Below are positions 26,070-34,408 of a DNA stretch of 38,935 nucleotides, in pieces. Location of the stretch: positions 1 through 38,935 of the forward strand of contig CAINDJ010000441.1 of the NCBI GenBank assembly GCA_903847325.1, written 5' to 3'. The DNA comes from an uncultured beta proteobacterium (GTDB taxonomy: Bacteria > Pseudomonadota > Gammaproteobacteria > Burkholderiales > Burkholderiaceae_B). The notes beneath the pieces are model-generated. The model saw only the letters and a list, made by a program, of their open reading frames with translations, did not search any database and was not told the DNA's origin. Numbering within the stretch: position 1 is the stretch's first letter; each line of letters opens with the position of its first letter. Position numbers and translations under genes: made by a program.

Positions 26070-26665
26070 GGGGATCACTCTATATACCTGGACAAAGCTG
26101 GTTGCATCGAACCCCTGCGGGACACAAATTACTTGGACTGATGGTGTTCGGGGCAGGATTGATGTTTGTGCACAACTTGTCGATACTGACTATTGCATTG
26201 CTTGCTGTCACAGCTTTAATTTACCTGTCGGGTCTCTCATTTCGCAAGCTATGGAATGACTGCAGGGCAATGGTCTGGATGGTGTTGGTACTTGGTATTT
26301 ACAGCGCCTGGATTCAATCCCCCGAGGCGGCTTTTGAGATGCTGTTGCGACTCACTTGTCTGATTCTCGCTGCGCTGGTTGTCTCAATGACAACGCCTAT
26401 TACCGAAATGATGGGGACAGTCGAATACGTGCTTAAACCCCTGGTGCATGTTGGCTGGGTGGATGCCCATAAGGTGAGTCTGGCTCTGGGCCTCACGCTT
26501 CGCTTGATTCCGGAGCTATCTGTGCAGTGGAATGAGATTCGCGAGGCACAGGCGGCCAGAGGACTTAAACCTGGGGTGATGACCATGTTATTCCCGATGC
26601 TGGTGCGCACCTTGCGCAGAGCCCAGGAGCTCTCCGAAGCCATTGATGCGCGCAGCGCGAACTAA
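26066..26665 (+). CDS. bioN: Biotin ECF transporter transmembrane T component
   Basis: Energy-coupling membrane subunit of 199 residues from the ATG at 26066, which overlaps the bioM stop; an ATG at 26060 would add two residues. It begins with the T-component-like SLYIPGQSWLHRTPAGHKLLGL and has about five hydrophobic helices. The cytoplasmic coupling helix contains the canonical Ala-Arg-Gly motif (EAQAARGLKPG, about 165-175); the second, usually A-R-G, reads DARSAN at the very C-terminus, a mild departure. It couples ATP hydrolysis by BioM to the BioY substrate-binding subunit. Confidence 0.9.
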   Translation: MRGSLYIPGQSWLHRTPAGHKLLGLMVFGAGLMFVHNLSILTIALLAVTALIYLSGLSFRKLWNDCRAMVWMVLVLGIYSAWIQSPEAAFEMLLRLTCLILAALVVSMTTPITEMMGTVEYVLKPLVHVGWVDAHKVSLALGLTLRLIPELSVQWNEIREAQAARGLKPGVMTMLFPMLVRTLRRAQELSEAIDARSAN

Positions 26666-26695
26666 AAAATATACGATTGACTGGCAGGATGACAC

Positions 26696-27262
26696 TTGAA
26701 AACGAAAGATATTGTGCTGGTTGCGCTGTTTTGCGCCCTGACCATTGTGCTGGGGCTGATTCCACCAATTCCTATGCCGGGGGTGCCGGTTCCTGTCACC
26801 TTGCAGACCTTTGGCGTCATGCTTGCCGCGATGATTCTGGGGCCTAAACGTGCCGGACTTGTGCTGCTGCTCTATGTCGGGATGGCTTTGATCGGTTTGC
26901 CTGTTTTACCCGGTGGGCGAGCCGCAATGGCTGTGCTGGCTGGTCCGACGGGTGGTTTTTTGCTGGGGATGATACCCGGCGCAATCCTCGCCGGCTGGTT
27001 GGGGGGGGCAGGTCTGTCGCGTGGTGCACAGCACGTTGGCGCTCAGCTGGCGAAATGGCAGATCTTGCGCGACTGGCTGGCCTGTATAGCGGGTGGCGTT
27101 GTGCTGGTCTATGCTTGTGGTATCCCCTGGATGGCTGCCGTGACGGGAATGAGTTTGTCCAAAGCCACGTGGGTCATGCTGGCTTTTGTACCCGGCGATA
27201 TGCTTAAAGGACTGGTCGCGGCACTTGTTGCAGGACGTGTCCGGCATCTGAATTTGACCTGA
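26696..27262 (+). CDS. bioY: Biotin transporter S component
   Basis: Biotin-binding membrane protein of 188 residues with six hydrophobic segments. Family motifs are the N-terminal LFCALTIVLGLIPPIPMPGVPVPV (split by the conserved PPIP-PG turns), TLQTFGVMLAAMILGPKRAG, the GRAAMAVLAGPTGGFLLG loop, and the C-terminal FVPGDMLKGLVAALVA. The start is TTG at 26696, supported by AGGATG a few bases upstream. It completes the BioMNY type I-like ECF system, whose A and T components are dedicated to biotin. No BirA or BioR site could be identified by eye upstream of the operon. Confidence 0.94.
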   Translation: MKTKDIVLVALFCALTIVLGLIPPIPMPGVPVPVTLQTFGVMLAAMILGPKRAGLVLLLYVGMALIGLPVLPGGRAAMAVLAGPTGGFLLGMIPGAILAGWLGGAGLSRGAQHVGAQLAKWQILRDWLACIAGGVVLVYACGIPWMAAVTGMSLSKATWVMLAFVPGDMLKGLVAALVAGRVRHLNLT

Positions 27263-27293
27263 TTATCAGGGAATGCCCTAATAAAACAAACAG

Positions 27294-27322
27294 TTAATTT
27301 GATACTGTTTCCACCCTATAAT
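27294..27322 (+). promoter_or_regulatory. Putative sigma-70 promoter for livK
   Basis: A perfect -10 hexamer TATAAT at 27317-27322 has TTAATT at 27294-27299 as a weak -35, 17 bases apart. It lies in the bioY-livK gap, leaving a leader of about 65 bases before the livK ATG. An alternative -35, TTGATA, sits too close (12 bases). Confidence 0.5.
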
Positions 27323-27394
27323 CGTTTTTTTTGTATAACTTCAAGTATCGAGCACCTCCCGTATTGGGTAAGTTGCCACCGTCAGGAGACACAA

Positions 27395-28564
27395 ATGATT
27401 CGTCCGCAAGCTTCAGTTTCAACACGCTTGGTTGCTGCATTGGCTCTCGCGTTTCCTATGGTTGTTATGGCGCAAGTCAAAGTGGGTGTCACGCTTGCCA
27501 CAACGGGCCCTGCCGCCTCGCTGGGTATCCCAGAGCGCAATACCGTTTCGTTGTTCCCCGCTGAGATCGCGGGCCAGAAAGTCGAATACATCGTGCTTGA
27601 TGACGCGACCGATACTACGCAAGCCGTTAAAAACATGCGCAAGCTGATTACAGAAGATAAAGTCGACGTTGTGATCGGTACCTCGGTGACCCCAGGTTCA
27701 CTTGCGATGATCGATGTCGCAGCAGAATCGAAAGTCCCAATGATTAGCGTGGCTGCGAGCGCCCGCATCGTTGATCCGATGGATGACAAGCGTAAGTGGG
27801 TGTTTAAAACACCTCAGAATGATGCATTGATGGCAACTGCGTTGGCTGATGCCATGAAAAAGAAAGGCTATAAGACACTCGGTTTTATCGGTTTTGCCGA
27901 TGCCTATGGCGATGGTTGGTTAGCCGTGATGAAGGACGCCGCAGAAAAGCAAGGCATCAAGATCGATGCCGTTGAAAAATACGCGCGTAATGACACCAGC
28001 GTGACGGGTCAGGTCTTGAAACTGATCGCAGCAAAACCCGATGCGATTCTGATTGCTGGCGCGGGTACTCCTGCAGCGCTGCCACAGAAAGAATTGATGG
28101 CGCGTGGCTACAAAGGTCAGATTTTCCAGACGCACGGTGCCGCGAATAACGATTTCCTGCGCGTGTGTGGCAAAGATTGCGAGGGCACCATGTTGCCAGC
28201 CGGCCCGATGCTGGTTGCAGCGCAGATGCCTGATAGCAACCCGGTCAAAAAATCAGCTCAGGATTATGTACAGAAATACGAGGCCGCAAATGGTGCAGGT
28301 TCGATCAGTACCTTTGGTGGTCACATGTGGGATGCTGGCCAGCTCGTGATTGCTGCGATGCCTGCAGCGGTAAAGTCTGGCGCCAAACCCGGTACGCCTG
28401 AGTTCCGCGCAGCATTGCGTGACGCAATTGAAAACATTAAGAATCTGCCCGTGTCACATGGTGTGTTCAACATGACCCCGACTGACCATGCTGGTTTTGA
28501 TGATCGTGCACGCGTGATCGTCAAGATCGATGGCGGTAAATGGGTATATCAGCCGGGCCTGTAA
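27395..28564 (+). CDS. livK: Branched-chain amino acid type ABC transporter substrate-binding protein
   Basis: Periplasmic binding protein of 389 residues. The ATG at 27395 has a strong AGGAG 7 bases before it and opens a clear signal peptide ending near FPMVVMAQ, after which the mature protein begins VKVGVTLATTGPAASLG, typical of the Peripla_BP_6 family. Two conserved lobes follow, and a CGKDC pair around residue 265 could form a disulfide. Family members bind branched-chain amino acids, but also aromatic acids, amides or urea; the ligand here is not decided by sequence. It is the first gene of livK-livH-livMG-livF and is separated from livH by a hairpin that may lower downstream expression. 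Confidence 0.9.
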   Translation: MIRPQASVSTRLVAALALAFPMVVMAQVKVGVTLATTGPAASLGIPERNTVSLFPAEIAGQKVEYIVLDDATDTTQAVKNMRKLITEDKVDVVIGTSVTPGSLAMIDVAAESKVPMISVAASARIVDPMDDKRKWVFKTPQNDALMATALADAMKKKGYKTLGFIGFADAYGDGWLAVMKDAAEKQGIKIDAVEKYARNDTSVTGQVLKLIAAKPDAILIAGAGTPAALPQKELMARGYKGQIFQTHGAANNDFLRVCGKDCEGTMLPAGPMLVAAQMPDSNPVKKSAQDYVQKYEAANGAGSISTFGGHMWDAGQLVIAAMPAAVKSGAKPGTPEFRAALRDAIENIKNLPVSHGVFNMTPTDHAGFDDRARVIVKIDGGKWVYQPGL

Positions 28565-28588
28565 TTCCTGGATATGAGTTAAACATCT

Positions 28589-28620
28589 GGCGCACTCTTA
28601 TTTGAGAGTGCGCCTTTGTT
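28589..28620 (+). terminator. Intercistronic hairpin between livK and livH
   Basis: Perfect 10-bp arms GGCGCACTCT (28589-28598) and AGAGTGCGCC (28605-28614) with a 6-base loop, followed by TTTGTT. It lies 22 bases upstream of livH. Such partial terminators after binding-protein genes are common and allow more binding protein than permease; they can also stabilise the upstream mRNA. Confidence 0.8.
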
Positions 28621-28635
28621 ATGAAAAGGTAAAAG

Positions 28636-29673
28636 ATGGACTTCACAATCGCTTTGATCCTGTTGCAGGACGGCATCGTTAATGGTGCGATTTACGCCTT
28701 GCTTGGACTCGCCTTGGTGCTGGTGTTCGCTGTCACACGTGTCATCTTTATACCGCAGGGTGAGTTTGTCGCTTTTGGCGCGCTGACGCTCGCGATGCTG
28801 ATTGAAAACAAAACGCCCGGTACGATGTGGCTATTGCCTTTGGCAGGCCTGGTTGTGTTTTTGATGGAGTTGCGCGATACCTTGCGTACGCAGGACTGGC
28901 GTAAATTATTCAAGACTGGTTTGCTGTATGTGGCGCTGCCAGTCGCCATGCTGTGGGTGATCCCGCAACTGGCTGCGGCTAAGTTACCGCTGTGGGTCGA
29001 TGTCCTGATTTCAATGGCGATGGTAGTGCCCCTGGGACCTATGCTGTATCGCATTGCTTACCAGCCACTGGCTGAGGCCACTGTTCTGGTGTTGCTGATT
29101 GTTTCGGTTGCTGTGCATTTCGCGCTAACAGGATTGGCTCTCGTGTTTTTTGGTGCCGAGGGTTGGCGCACGCCTGCATTTATTGACGGTACGATCGATT
29201 TTGGTATAGGTCCCTGGTCGGCGCAGAGCTTGTTTGTCGTGCTGACCAGCGCACTGATGATTGCTGCACTGTGGTTGTTCTTTGGGCATACGTTGTATGG
29301 TCGTGCGTTGCGTGCGACCGCAGTCAATCGCCGTGGTGCGCGATTGGTCGGTATCAGTACCAAGATGTCGGGGAGTCTGACGTTTACCCTCGCGGCGTTT
29401 ATTGGTGCGTTGTCAGGCATGCTGATTGCCCCTGTGACGACTATTTATTACGACACGGGATTTTTGATTGGTCTCAAAGGTTTTGTCGCAGCCATTATCG
29501 GTGGCATGGCCAGCTATCCCGTCGCGGCCATTGGTGCAGTGCTTGTAGGTTTGCTCGAAGCGTTTTCTTCTTTCTGGGCAAGTGCCTACAAAGAGGTGAT
29601 CGTATTCACACTGATCATTCCAGTTTTGCTGTGGCGATCATTGACCACGCATCACGTCGAGGATGAGGAATAA
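28636..29673 (+). CDS. livH: Branched-chain amino acid type ABC transporter permease (LivH)
   Basis: Inner-membrane permease of 345 residues. It begins with the LivH pattern [35 protein letters not shown] and contains the coupling-loop-like [23 protein letters not shown] and the conserved [11 protein letters not shown] and [13 protein letters not shown] motifs. LivH proteins are usually about 290-308 residues; the extra length here is mostly in a region at about 55-118 (including an [16 protein letters not shown] loop and an added helix) inserted between the first helices and YRIAYQPL. It starts after an AAAAGG sequence and ends 2 bases before the fused permease/ATPase gene. Confidence 0.9.
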   Translation: MDFTIALILLQDGIVNGAIYALLGLALVLVFAVTRVIFIPQGEFVAFGALTLAMLIENKTPGTMWLLPLAGLVVFLMELRDTLRTQDWRKLFKTGLLYVALPVAMLWVIPQLAAAKLPLWVDVLISMAMVVPLGPMLYRIAYQPLAEATVLVLLIVSVAVHFALTGLALVFFGAEGWRTPAFIDGTIDFGIGPWSAQSLFVVLTSALMIAALWLFFGHTLYGRALRATAVNRRGARLVGISTKMSGSLTFTLAAFIGALSGMLIAPVTTIYYDTGFLIGLKGFVAAIIGGMASYPVAAIGAVLVGLLEAFSSFWASAYKEVIVFTLIIPVLLWRSLTTHHVEDEE

Positions 29674-29675
29674 AA

Positions 29676-31529
29676 ATGAATCATCGTAAATTGCTCATTG
29701 CCTTTATTGCTCTGCTGATCGCATTGCCTTTACTGCCGATCACTCCGGAATTCTGGATTACACAGCTCAATTACATCGGGCTTGCCAGCCTCGTTGTACT
29801 CGGTCTGGTGTTGCTGACCGGCGTGGGTGGGTTGACCTCATTTGGTCAGGCAGCTTTCGTCGGGATTGGTGCATACACGACCGCCTGGTTCACCACCCGC
29901 TATGGTGGCTCACCCTGGATCGCGTTGATTATTGGTCTTGCTCTGACTGCTGCGCTCGCTTTCTTTTTGGGTGCGATCACCTTGCGTTTGTCTGGCCACT
30001 TTCTGCCGCTAGGCACAATCGCCTGGGGTTTGTCGCTCTATTACCTGTTTGGCAATATCGAGTGGCTGGGTAAGCATGACGGTATTTCCGGGATCGAACC
30101 TTTGTCAATATTTGGCATCTCGTTAGCCCCAGGCCGCAATATTTATATGCTGATCTGGTTACTGGTATTGCTCGCGATCTGGGCCACAAGCAATTTGCTG
30201 AATTCGCGTCCCGGTCGTGCGATCCGTGCATTGAAGTCCGGAGCAGCGATGGCTGAGTCATTTGGTGTGAACACAGCCGCCTACAAAATTGTAATTTTTG
30301 TTTATGCAGCATTGCTCGCATGCCTGTCAGGCTGGTTGTATGCGCATATGCAGCGTGCCGTGAGCCCAGGTCCATTTGGTTTGACGCATGGCATTGAGTA
30401 TTTGTTTATGGCGGTGGTGGGAGGAGCAGGGTACGTGTGGGGTGCGATTCTCGGATCCGCATTGATCATTACCCTGCGTGATCAAATTCAGAACGTGCTG
30501 CCCAAGTTATTCGATACCACGGCGAATTTTGAGTTGATCGTATTTGGTGTGCTGCTTGTCATCATGTTGCAGTACGCACGTGACGGACTCTGGCCGATTT
30601 TTAATAGTCTCTGGACGCGGATGTTTGGTTCAGGTGAAAGCCAGCGTAATCGCCCTGCACCTCCACTGGCGCCAGGACTACCTCAACGCCCACGTCCAAA
30701 ATCTGGAGAGACGGTTTTGGTCGTTGAGGCGATTCGCAAAGAGTTTGGCGGTTTGGTTGCCGTCAACGACATCAGTTTTTCAGTGCGTGCGGGTGAGATC
30801 GTAGGCCTGATTGGTCCGAACGGTGCCGGCAAGAGCACGACCTTTAACTTGATTTCAGGCGTGTTACCGTCCACACGTGGCGCAGTCACCTTCATGGGCG
30901 CACGTACCGATGCACTGACTGCGCGCGAGATTGCCAAGCGTGGTGTGGGCCGCACGTTTCAGCATGTGCAGTTGCTGGGCAATATGTCCGTGATTGAAAA
31001 CGTTGCACTGGGGGCGCATTTACGCAGCAACGTCGGAGTCATTGAGGGCACCTTGCATCTCGATCGCGCGCGCGAAGCGCAGCTCCTGCACGAGGCAGCC
31101 ATTCAACTCAAGCGCGTTGGACTTGGTGATTACCTGTATGAGCAGGCGGGTAATCTGGCTTTGGGTCAACAGCGTATTTTAGAAATCGCTCGCGCCCTCG
31201 CAGCCGATCCGATTTTGTTGTTGCTCGATGAGCCTGCAGCGGGCTTGCGTTACAAAGAAAAACAGGACTTGGCCAAAGTACTGGGAGAATTACGCGAGGG
31301 TGGCATGAGCATCTTGCTGGTCGAACACGATATGGATTTTGTAATGCGTCTGACCAATCATCTGGTGGTGATGGATTTTGGAACCAAGCTCGCCGAAGGC
31401 GTGCCTGCCGATATTCAAAACAATCCGGCAGTGCTTGAGGCTTATCTGGGTGGGATTGATGATGATCTGGATCTTGATCCACCACCAGTTAGTGCATCCA
31501 TATCCGAGCAGAAAGGGGCGACAACATGA
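29676..31529 (+). CDS. livMG: Fused permease and ATPase of branched-chain amino acid type ABC transporter (LivM-LivG)
   Basis: A single 617-residue polypeptide with a LivM permease half (1-about 315) and a LivG ATPase half (about 346-617). The permease part shows LLTGVGGLTSFGQAAFVGIGAY, the RAIRALKSGAAMAESFGVN coupling region and GGAGYVWGAILGS. A Pro/Arg-rich linker (about 320-345) follows. The ATPase has Walker A GPNGAGKST (380-388), GRTFQHVQLLGNMSVIENV, the signature LALGQQRILEIARAL (494-508), Walker B LLLLDEPAAGL (514-524) and LLVEHDMDFVM with the switch His. Fusion fixes one LivG per LivM; the second ATPase is the separate LivF, whose start overlaps this stop by 4 bases. Confidence 0.93.
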   Translation: MNHRKLLIAFIALLIALPLLPITPEFWITQLNYIGLASLVVLGLVLLTGVGGLTSFGQAAFVGIGAYTTAWFTTRYGGSPWIALIIGLALTAALAFFLGAITLRLSGHFLPLGTIAWGLSLYYLFGNIEWLGKHDGISGIEPLSIFGISLAPGRNIYMLIWLLVLLAIWATSNLLNSRPGRAIRALKSGAAMAESFGVNTAAYKIVIFVYAALLACLSGWLYAHMQRAVSPGPFGLTHGIEYLFMAVVGGAGYVWGAILGSALIITLRDQIQNVLPKLFDTTANFELIVFGVLLVIMLQYARDGLWPIFNSLWTRMFGSGESQRNRPAPPLAPGLPQRPRPKSGETVLVVEAIRKEFGGLVAVNDISFSVRAGEIVGLIGPNGAGKSTTFNLISGVLPSTRGAVTFMGARTDALTAREIAKRGVGRTFQHVQLLGNMSVIENVALGAHLRSNVGVIEGTLHLDRAREAQLLHEAAIQLKRVGLGDYLYEQAGNLALGQQRILEIARALAADPILLLLDEPAAGLRYKEKQDLAKVLGELREGGMSILLVEHDMDFVMRLTNHLVVMDFGTKLAEGVPADIQNNPAVLEAYLGGIDDDLDLDPPPVSASISEQKGATT

Positions 31530-32308
31530 GTCAATCCATGAATCAAACTGCTGAGCAATCAAACACGCTGCTTCAGGTCAAAGGTCTGACGGCAAGATAT
31601 GGCAAAGTGACTGCCTTGACTGAAACGGATCTGGTTGTACCCAAAGGTAGCATCGTGACCGTGATCGGTGCCAACGGTGCGGGTAAGTCAACCATGCTCA
31701 ATGCCATTATGGGGGCGTTGCCTCTGGCCGGACAGGCCGCAGGGAGTGTCGTCTATTTAGGTCAGGATGTCAGTACCTGGGAAGTCGAGCGTCGGGTGTC
31801 CGTTGGTATGTCTTTGGTCCCTGAAAAGCGCGAATTATTTTCGAGTATGTCGGTGCAAGACAATCTGATGCTGGGCGGTTTCAGGCGCTATCGTGCCGGT
31901 GAAAAAGACTGGATGAATACGCTCGACGAGGTCTATGCGTTATTTCCAAGACTGAAAGAGCGCTACCAGCAGCAGTCAGGCACGTTGTCTGGTGGTGAGC
32001 GTCAGATGCTGGCTGTCGGGCGTGCGCTAATGGCCAAGCCACAGTTGCTGATGCTCGATGAGCCAAGCCTGGGTCTTGCTCCGCGTATTACACGCGAGAT
32101 TTTTCACATCATCGCGCGTTTGCGTCAGACGGGAGTCTCAATCTTGCTGGTCGAGCAAAACGCCCGCGCAGCATTGCAAGTCGCCGACTATGGTTATGTA
32201 CTGGAGACTGGGGCGGTGGTGCTCGAAGGTCCAGCCAAGGATCTGGCGGGCAATCCACGTGTGATTGAGAGTTATCTGGGATTAGGGAAACACGAAGAGT
32301 CGTCTTGA
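31526..32308 (+). CDS. livF: Branched-chain amino acid type ABC transporter ATPase (LivF)
   Basis: Cytoplasmic ATPase of 260 residues, partner of the LivG half of the preceding fusion. Walker A is GANGAGKST (about 49-57), the LivF-type LVPEKRELFSSMSVQDNLMLG is near 98-118, the signature is LSGGERQML, Walker B is LLMLDEPSLGLAP and the switch His position reads VEQNARAAL, with Q in place of H as is normal in LivF. The ATG overlaps the livMG stop by 4 bases. It ends the operon; a small GTGACA-GATT-TGTCAC inverted repeat lies at 32316-32331, just after the stop, but without a T-tract. Confidence 0.95.
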   Translation: MSQSMNQTAEQSNTLLQVKGLTARYGKVTALTETDLVVPKGSIVTVIGANGAGKSTMLNAIMGALPLAGQAAGSVVYLGQDVSTWEVERRVSVGMSLVPEKRELFSSMSVQDNLMLGGFRRYRAGEKDWMNTLDEVYALFPRLKERYQQQSGTLSGGERQMLAVGRALMAKPQLLMLDEPSLGLAPRITREIFHIIARLRQTGVSILLVEQNARAALQVADYGYVLETGAVVLEGPAKDLAGNPRVIESYLGLGKHEESS

Positions 32309-32383
32309 TCAGAGCGTGACAGATTTGTCACCGTATTGAGGCTTCTACGCATTAAATTAGTTTAGAAGTCATCCAAAATACAT

Positions 32384-32410
32384 ACCTATTTATTCCTAAA
32401 TGGGTATAAT
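32384..32410 (+). promoter_or_regulatory. Imperfect palindrome overlapping a TATAAT box before the HigBA-like module
   Basis: ACCTATTTA (32384-32392) and TAAATGGGT (32397-32405) form an inverted repeat with 8 of 9 bases paired and a 4-base spacer. Its right end shares a base with a perfect TATAAT at 32405-32410. This is the position expected for an autoregulatory operator of a toxin-antitoxin promoter. No convincing -35 is visible. Confidence 0.5.
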
Positions 32411-32791
32411 TTGGATTGTTCAGATAAACACACTTCAGCTCTCAGACAATTGCATTGGGTAGGTTCTGTCAAAAAAGATATTTTGGCAATGCCGGAGTCA
32501 GTGATGCAGATTTTTGGCTATGCGCTTCATGTCGCTCAGCAAGGTACAAAACATCCACAGACTAAAGTGCTCAAGGGTTTTGGATCTGCAGGTATATTGG
32601 AAATTATTGAAAACGATGATGGGAATACTTACCGTTGTGTATATGCGGTGAAGTTTACTCGTGCGATTTATGTGCTGCATTGTTTTCAAAAAAAATCCCA
32701 TAAAGGCATAGAAACTAATAAGCGTGATTTGGATTTGATACGCGAAAGACTAAAGCTTGCCTATCAACATGCTCAGGAGGGCAATCAGTGA
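32411..32791 (+). CDS. RelE/HigB-like toxin (phage Gp49-like family)
   Basis: Predicted mRNA-interfering toxin of up to 126 residues. The pattern LHWVGSVKKDILAMPESV, then KVLKGFGSAGILEIIE, TYRCVYAVKF, IYVLHCFQKKSHKGIETNKRDLDLIRERLK is that of the Gp49-like HigB proteins (COG4679), in which the FQKKS segment is the most conserved. The start is unclear: the only in-frame candidates are TTG at 32411 and TTG at 32450. The first directly abuts a TATAAT box, so if that box is a real -10 the first TTG would not be transcribed; the second would remove residues before LHWVG. Toxin precedes antitoxin, as in higBA. The genes are AT-rich relative to the liv operon. Confidence 0.83.
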   Translation: MDCSDKHTSALRQLHWVGSVKKDILAMPESVMQIFGYALHVAQQGTKHPQTKVLKGFGSAGILEIIENDDGNTYRCVYAVKFTRAIYVLHCFQKKSHKGIETNKRDLDLIRERLKLAYQHAQEGNQ

Positions 32792-33105
32792 AAATAGAAC
32801 GAGGTAGTTCAAGCGTATACGCTGATTTGGGACTTCCAGATGCTCAAGACATGCTGATTAAAGCAAAGCTCGCTACTGAGATTAATCAGATCATTCGCCT
32901 GTGCAAGTTAACGCAGATCGAGGCCGCGAAAATTTTAGGAATGACTCAGCCTAAGTTGTCTGGAATGTTGCGGGGACAGTTCCGCGGAATTTCAGAGCTG
33001 AAAATGATCGAGTGCCTGAATAGACTTGGACGTGATGTTGATATAGTCGTTAAGCCAACGCCTAAAACACGAAGCGAAGGACTTATTTCGGTAGTTTTTG
33101 CTTGA
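32788..33105 (+). CDS. XRE-type HigA-like antitoxin
   Basis: Predicted antitoxin and repressor of 105 residues with a helix-turn-helix (about residues 38-60: CKLTQIEAAKILGMTQPKLSG, then the recognition-loop region GMLRGQFRGISELKM). It should neutralise the preceding toxin and repress the pair. The GTG start at 32788 overlaps the toxin stop by 4 bases and is preceded by a strong AGGAGG, which would give high antitoxin translation. The stop is one base from the convergent lplT copy 2 stop, and a terminator-like hairpin for this transcript lies inside that gene (33134-33167). Confidence 0.85.
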   Translation: MKIERGSSSVYADLGLPDAQDMLIKAKLATEINQIIRLCKLTQIEAAKILGMTQPKLSGMLRGQFRGISELKMIECLNRLGRDVDIVVKPTPKTRSEGLISVVFA

Positions 33106-33106
33106 G

Positions 33107-34408
33107 CTAAATAGCTTGTCCATAACCCTCTTGCCCGATTTCCTCCAGGAGATCGGGTTTTCTTTTTATGTTGTCACGGCTCCATATGATGATCACGATC
33201 ATGAGACCTGCGACCGACAAGCCAAACAGCACAACAATCAGATTGATGGGTATCTCTAGCCAAAGCATCAGAGAATAGAGCGAGATCATCAATAAAATAT
33301 TTAATTGTTCGTTAAAGTTTTGCACGGCGATTGAGTGACCTGCCGATAGCAAGACATGTCCTCGATGCTGTAGCAAAGCATTCATCGGCACGACAAAAAA
33401 TCCGGAAAGCCCACCAACTAACAGCAACAGACTATAGACCGCCCAGGTGTCGCGGATATAAGGCATGGTCAGCACGACCAGTCCCATGGCTACGCCAACG
33501 GGTAGCACGCTCAGCGAGGCTCGAAGCGGAACGCGCGCAGCTGCAATCGCACCCATGACTGTCCCTAAGGCCGCAATTCCCATCAGCATGGAAGCCTGAT
33601 CCAGCCGGTAGCCGAGATTTTGACGGCCCCATTCAATCACAATTAATTGCAGTGTCGCACCCGCACCCCAAAACAACGTTGTCACGGACAAGGAAATCTG
33701 ACCCAGTGCGTCACGCCACAGCACACATACATATTTTTTAAAAGACTTGATCAGAACAACTGGATTTTTAGACTGAACCGGATAACAGATATGCGTCTGG
33801 GGAATGAATAAATTCATGAGCGATGCGCCGGCATAGAGAAAGCCGATCATGAAAATGGCTGTCTCAGCTGGCGTTGTTAACCAACTACTTAGAGACGGCT
33901 GCTGTAATAACAAATCAGAAACAAAGGGCGAGATCAGTAAACCACCCAGCACCGCGCCAATGATGATGGAGATCACAGTCATTCCTTCCATCCAGCTATT
34001 GCCGACCACCAGCAGAGCAGGCGGCAACATCTCCGTGACAATGCCGTATTTAGCAGGTGAGTAGGCTGCAGCACCCATGCCAACGATGGCATATGCAAAA
34101 CAGATCAGGATAATCTGGCCGGTACTTGATAAACCAAATATTCCATAAAAGAACATTAGCAGGCAACCTGCAACTTTGAGCGCATTGGTGATGAACATCA
34201 CTTTGCCTTTGGGGTAGGAGTCGGCAAAGGCGCCTACAAAGGGTGCTAATAAAACAAAACTTGCTGCAACGCCCCATTTGATTAAGGGCGGTACCCAGAC
34301 GGGGCCTTCCAGTTGCTGAATGAGTGCAATGGCTGCGATAAAAAGCGCGTTGTCCGCAAGCGAGGAAAGTGTTTGTGCTGCGATGACAAGATAAAAGCCG
34401 CGGTTCAA
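33107..34408 (-). CDS. lplT2: Lysophospholipid transporter LplT (copy 2)
   Basis: MFS transporter of 433 residues, a clear paralogue of the 13742-15076 gene: N-terminus SSLADNALFIAAIALIQQL is shared, as are AAYSPAKYGIVTEMLPP, FWGAGATLQLIVIEWGR, and a block of 37 identical residues running from FVVPMNALLQ to EQLNILLM. It starts with TTG at 34408, inside the stop region of psd (4-base overlap), so it is translationally coupled to phosphatidylserine decarboxylase. That link supports a role in moving a lysophospholipid or similar lipid, but the exact substrate may differ from copy 1. No acyltransferase domain is attached. The last codons overlap a hairpin that may terminate the convergent toxin-antitoxin transcript. 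Confidence 0.9.
   Translation of the reverse strand: MNRGFYLVIAAQTLSSLADNALFIAAIALIQQLEGPVWVPPLIKWGVAASFVLLAPFVGAFADSYPKGKVMFITNALKVAGCLLMFFYGIFGLSSTGQIILICFAYAIVGMGAAAYSPAKYGIVTEMLPPALLVVGNSWMEGMTVISIIIGAVLGGLLISPFVSDLLLQQPSLSSWLTTPAETAIFMIGFLYAGASLMNLFIPQTHICYPVQSKNPVVLIKSFKKYVCVLWRDALGQISLSVTTLFWGAGATLQLIVIEWGRQNLGYRLDQASMLMGIAALGTVMGAIAAARVPLRASLSVLPVGVAMGLVVLTMPYIRDTWAVYSLLLLVGGLSGFFVVPMNALLQHRGHVLLSAGHSIAVQNFNEQLNILLMISLYSLMLWLEIPINLIVVLFGLSVAGLMIVIIIWSRDNIKRKPDLLEEIGQEGYGQAI
33134..33167 (+). terminator. Putative Rho-independent terminator for the HigBA-like transcript
   Basis: Bases 33134-33157 fold into a 10-bp stem (CCCGATTTCC with AGGAGATCGGG-side partners, one G-U pair) with a 4-base loop, followed by TTTTCTTTTT on the plus strand. 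It lies about 30 bases beyond the antitoxin stop but within the last codons of the convergent lplT copy 2 gene, where it encodes the DLLEEIG stretch. It could be coincidence of coding sequence. Confidence 0.6.

Noticed and set aside
27301-27322. TTGATA as the -35 of the livK promoter.
   Set aside because: Only 12 bases separate it from TATAAT, too short for a sigma-70 promoter.
32341-32367. CTTCTA...TAGAAG inverted repeat after livF.
   Set aside because: Six-base arms with a 15-base spacer are expected by chance in AT-rich DNA.
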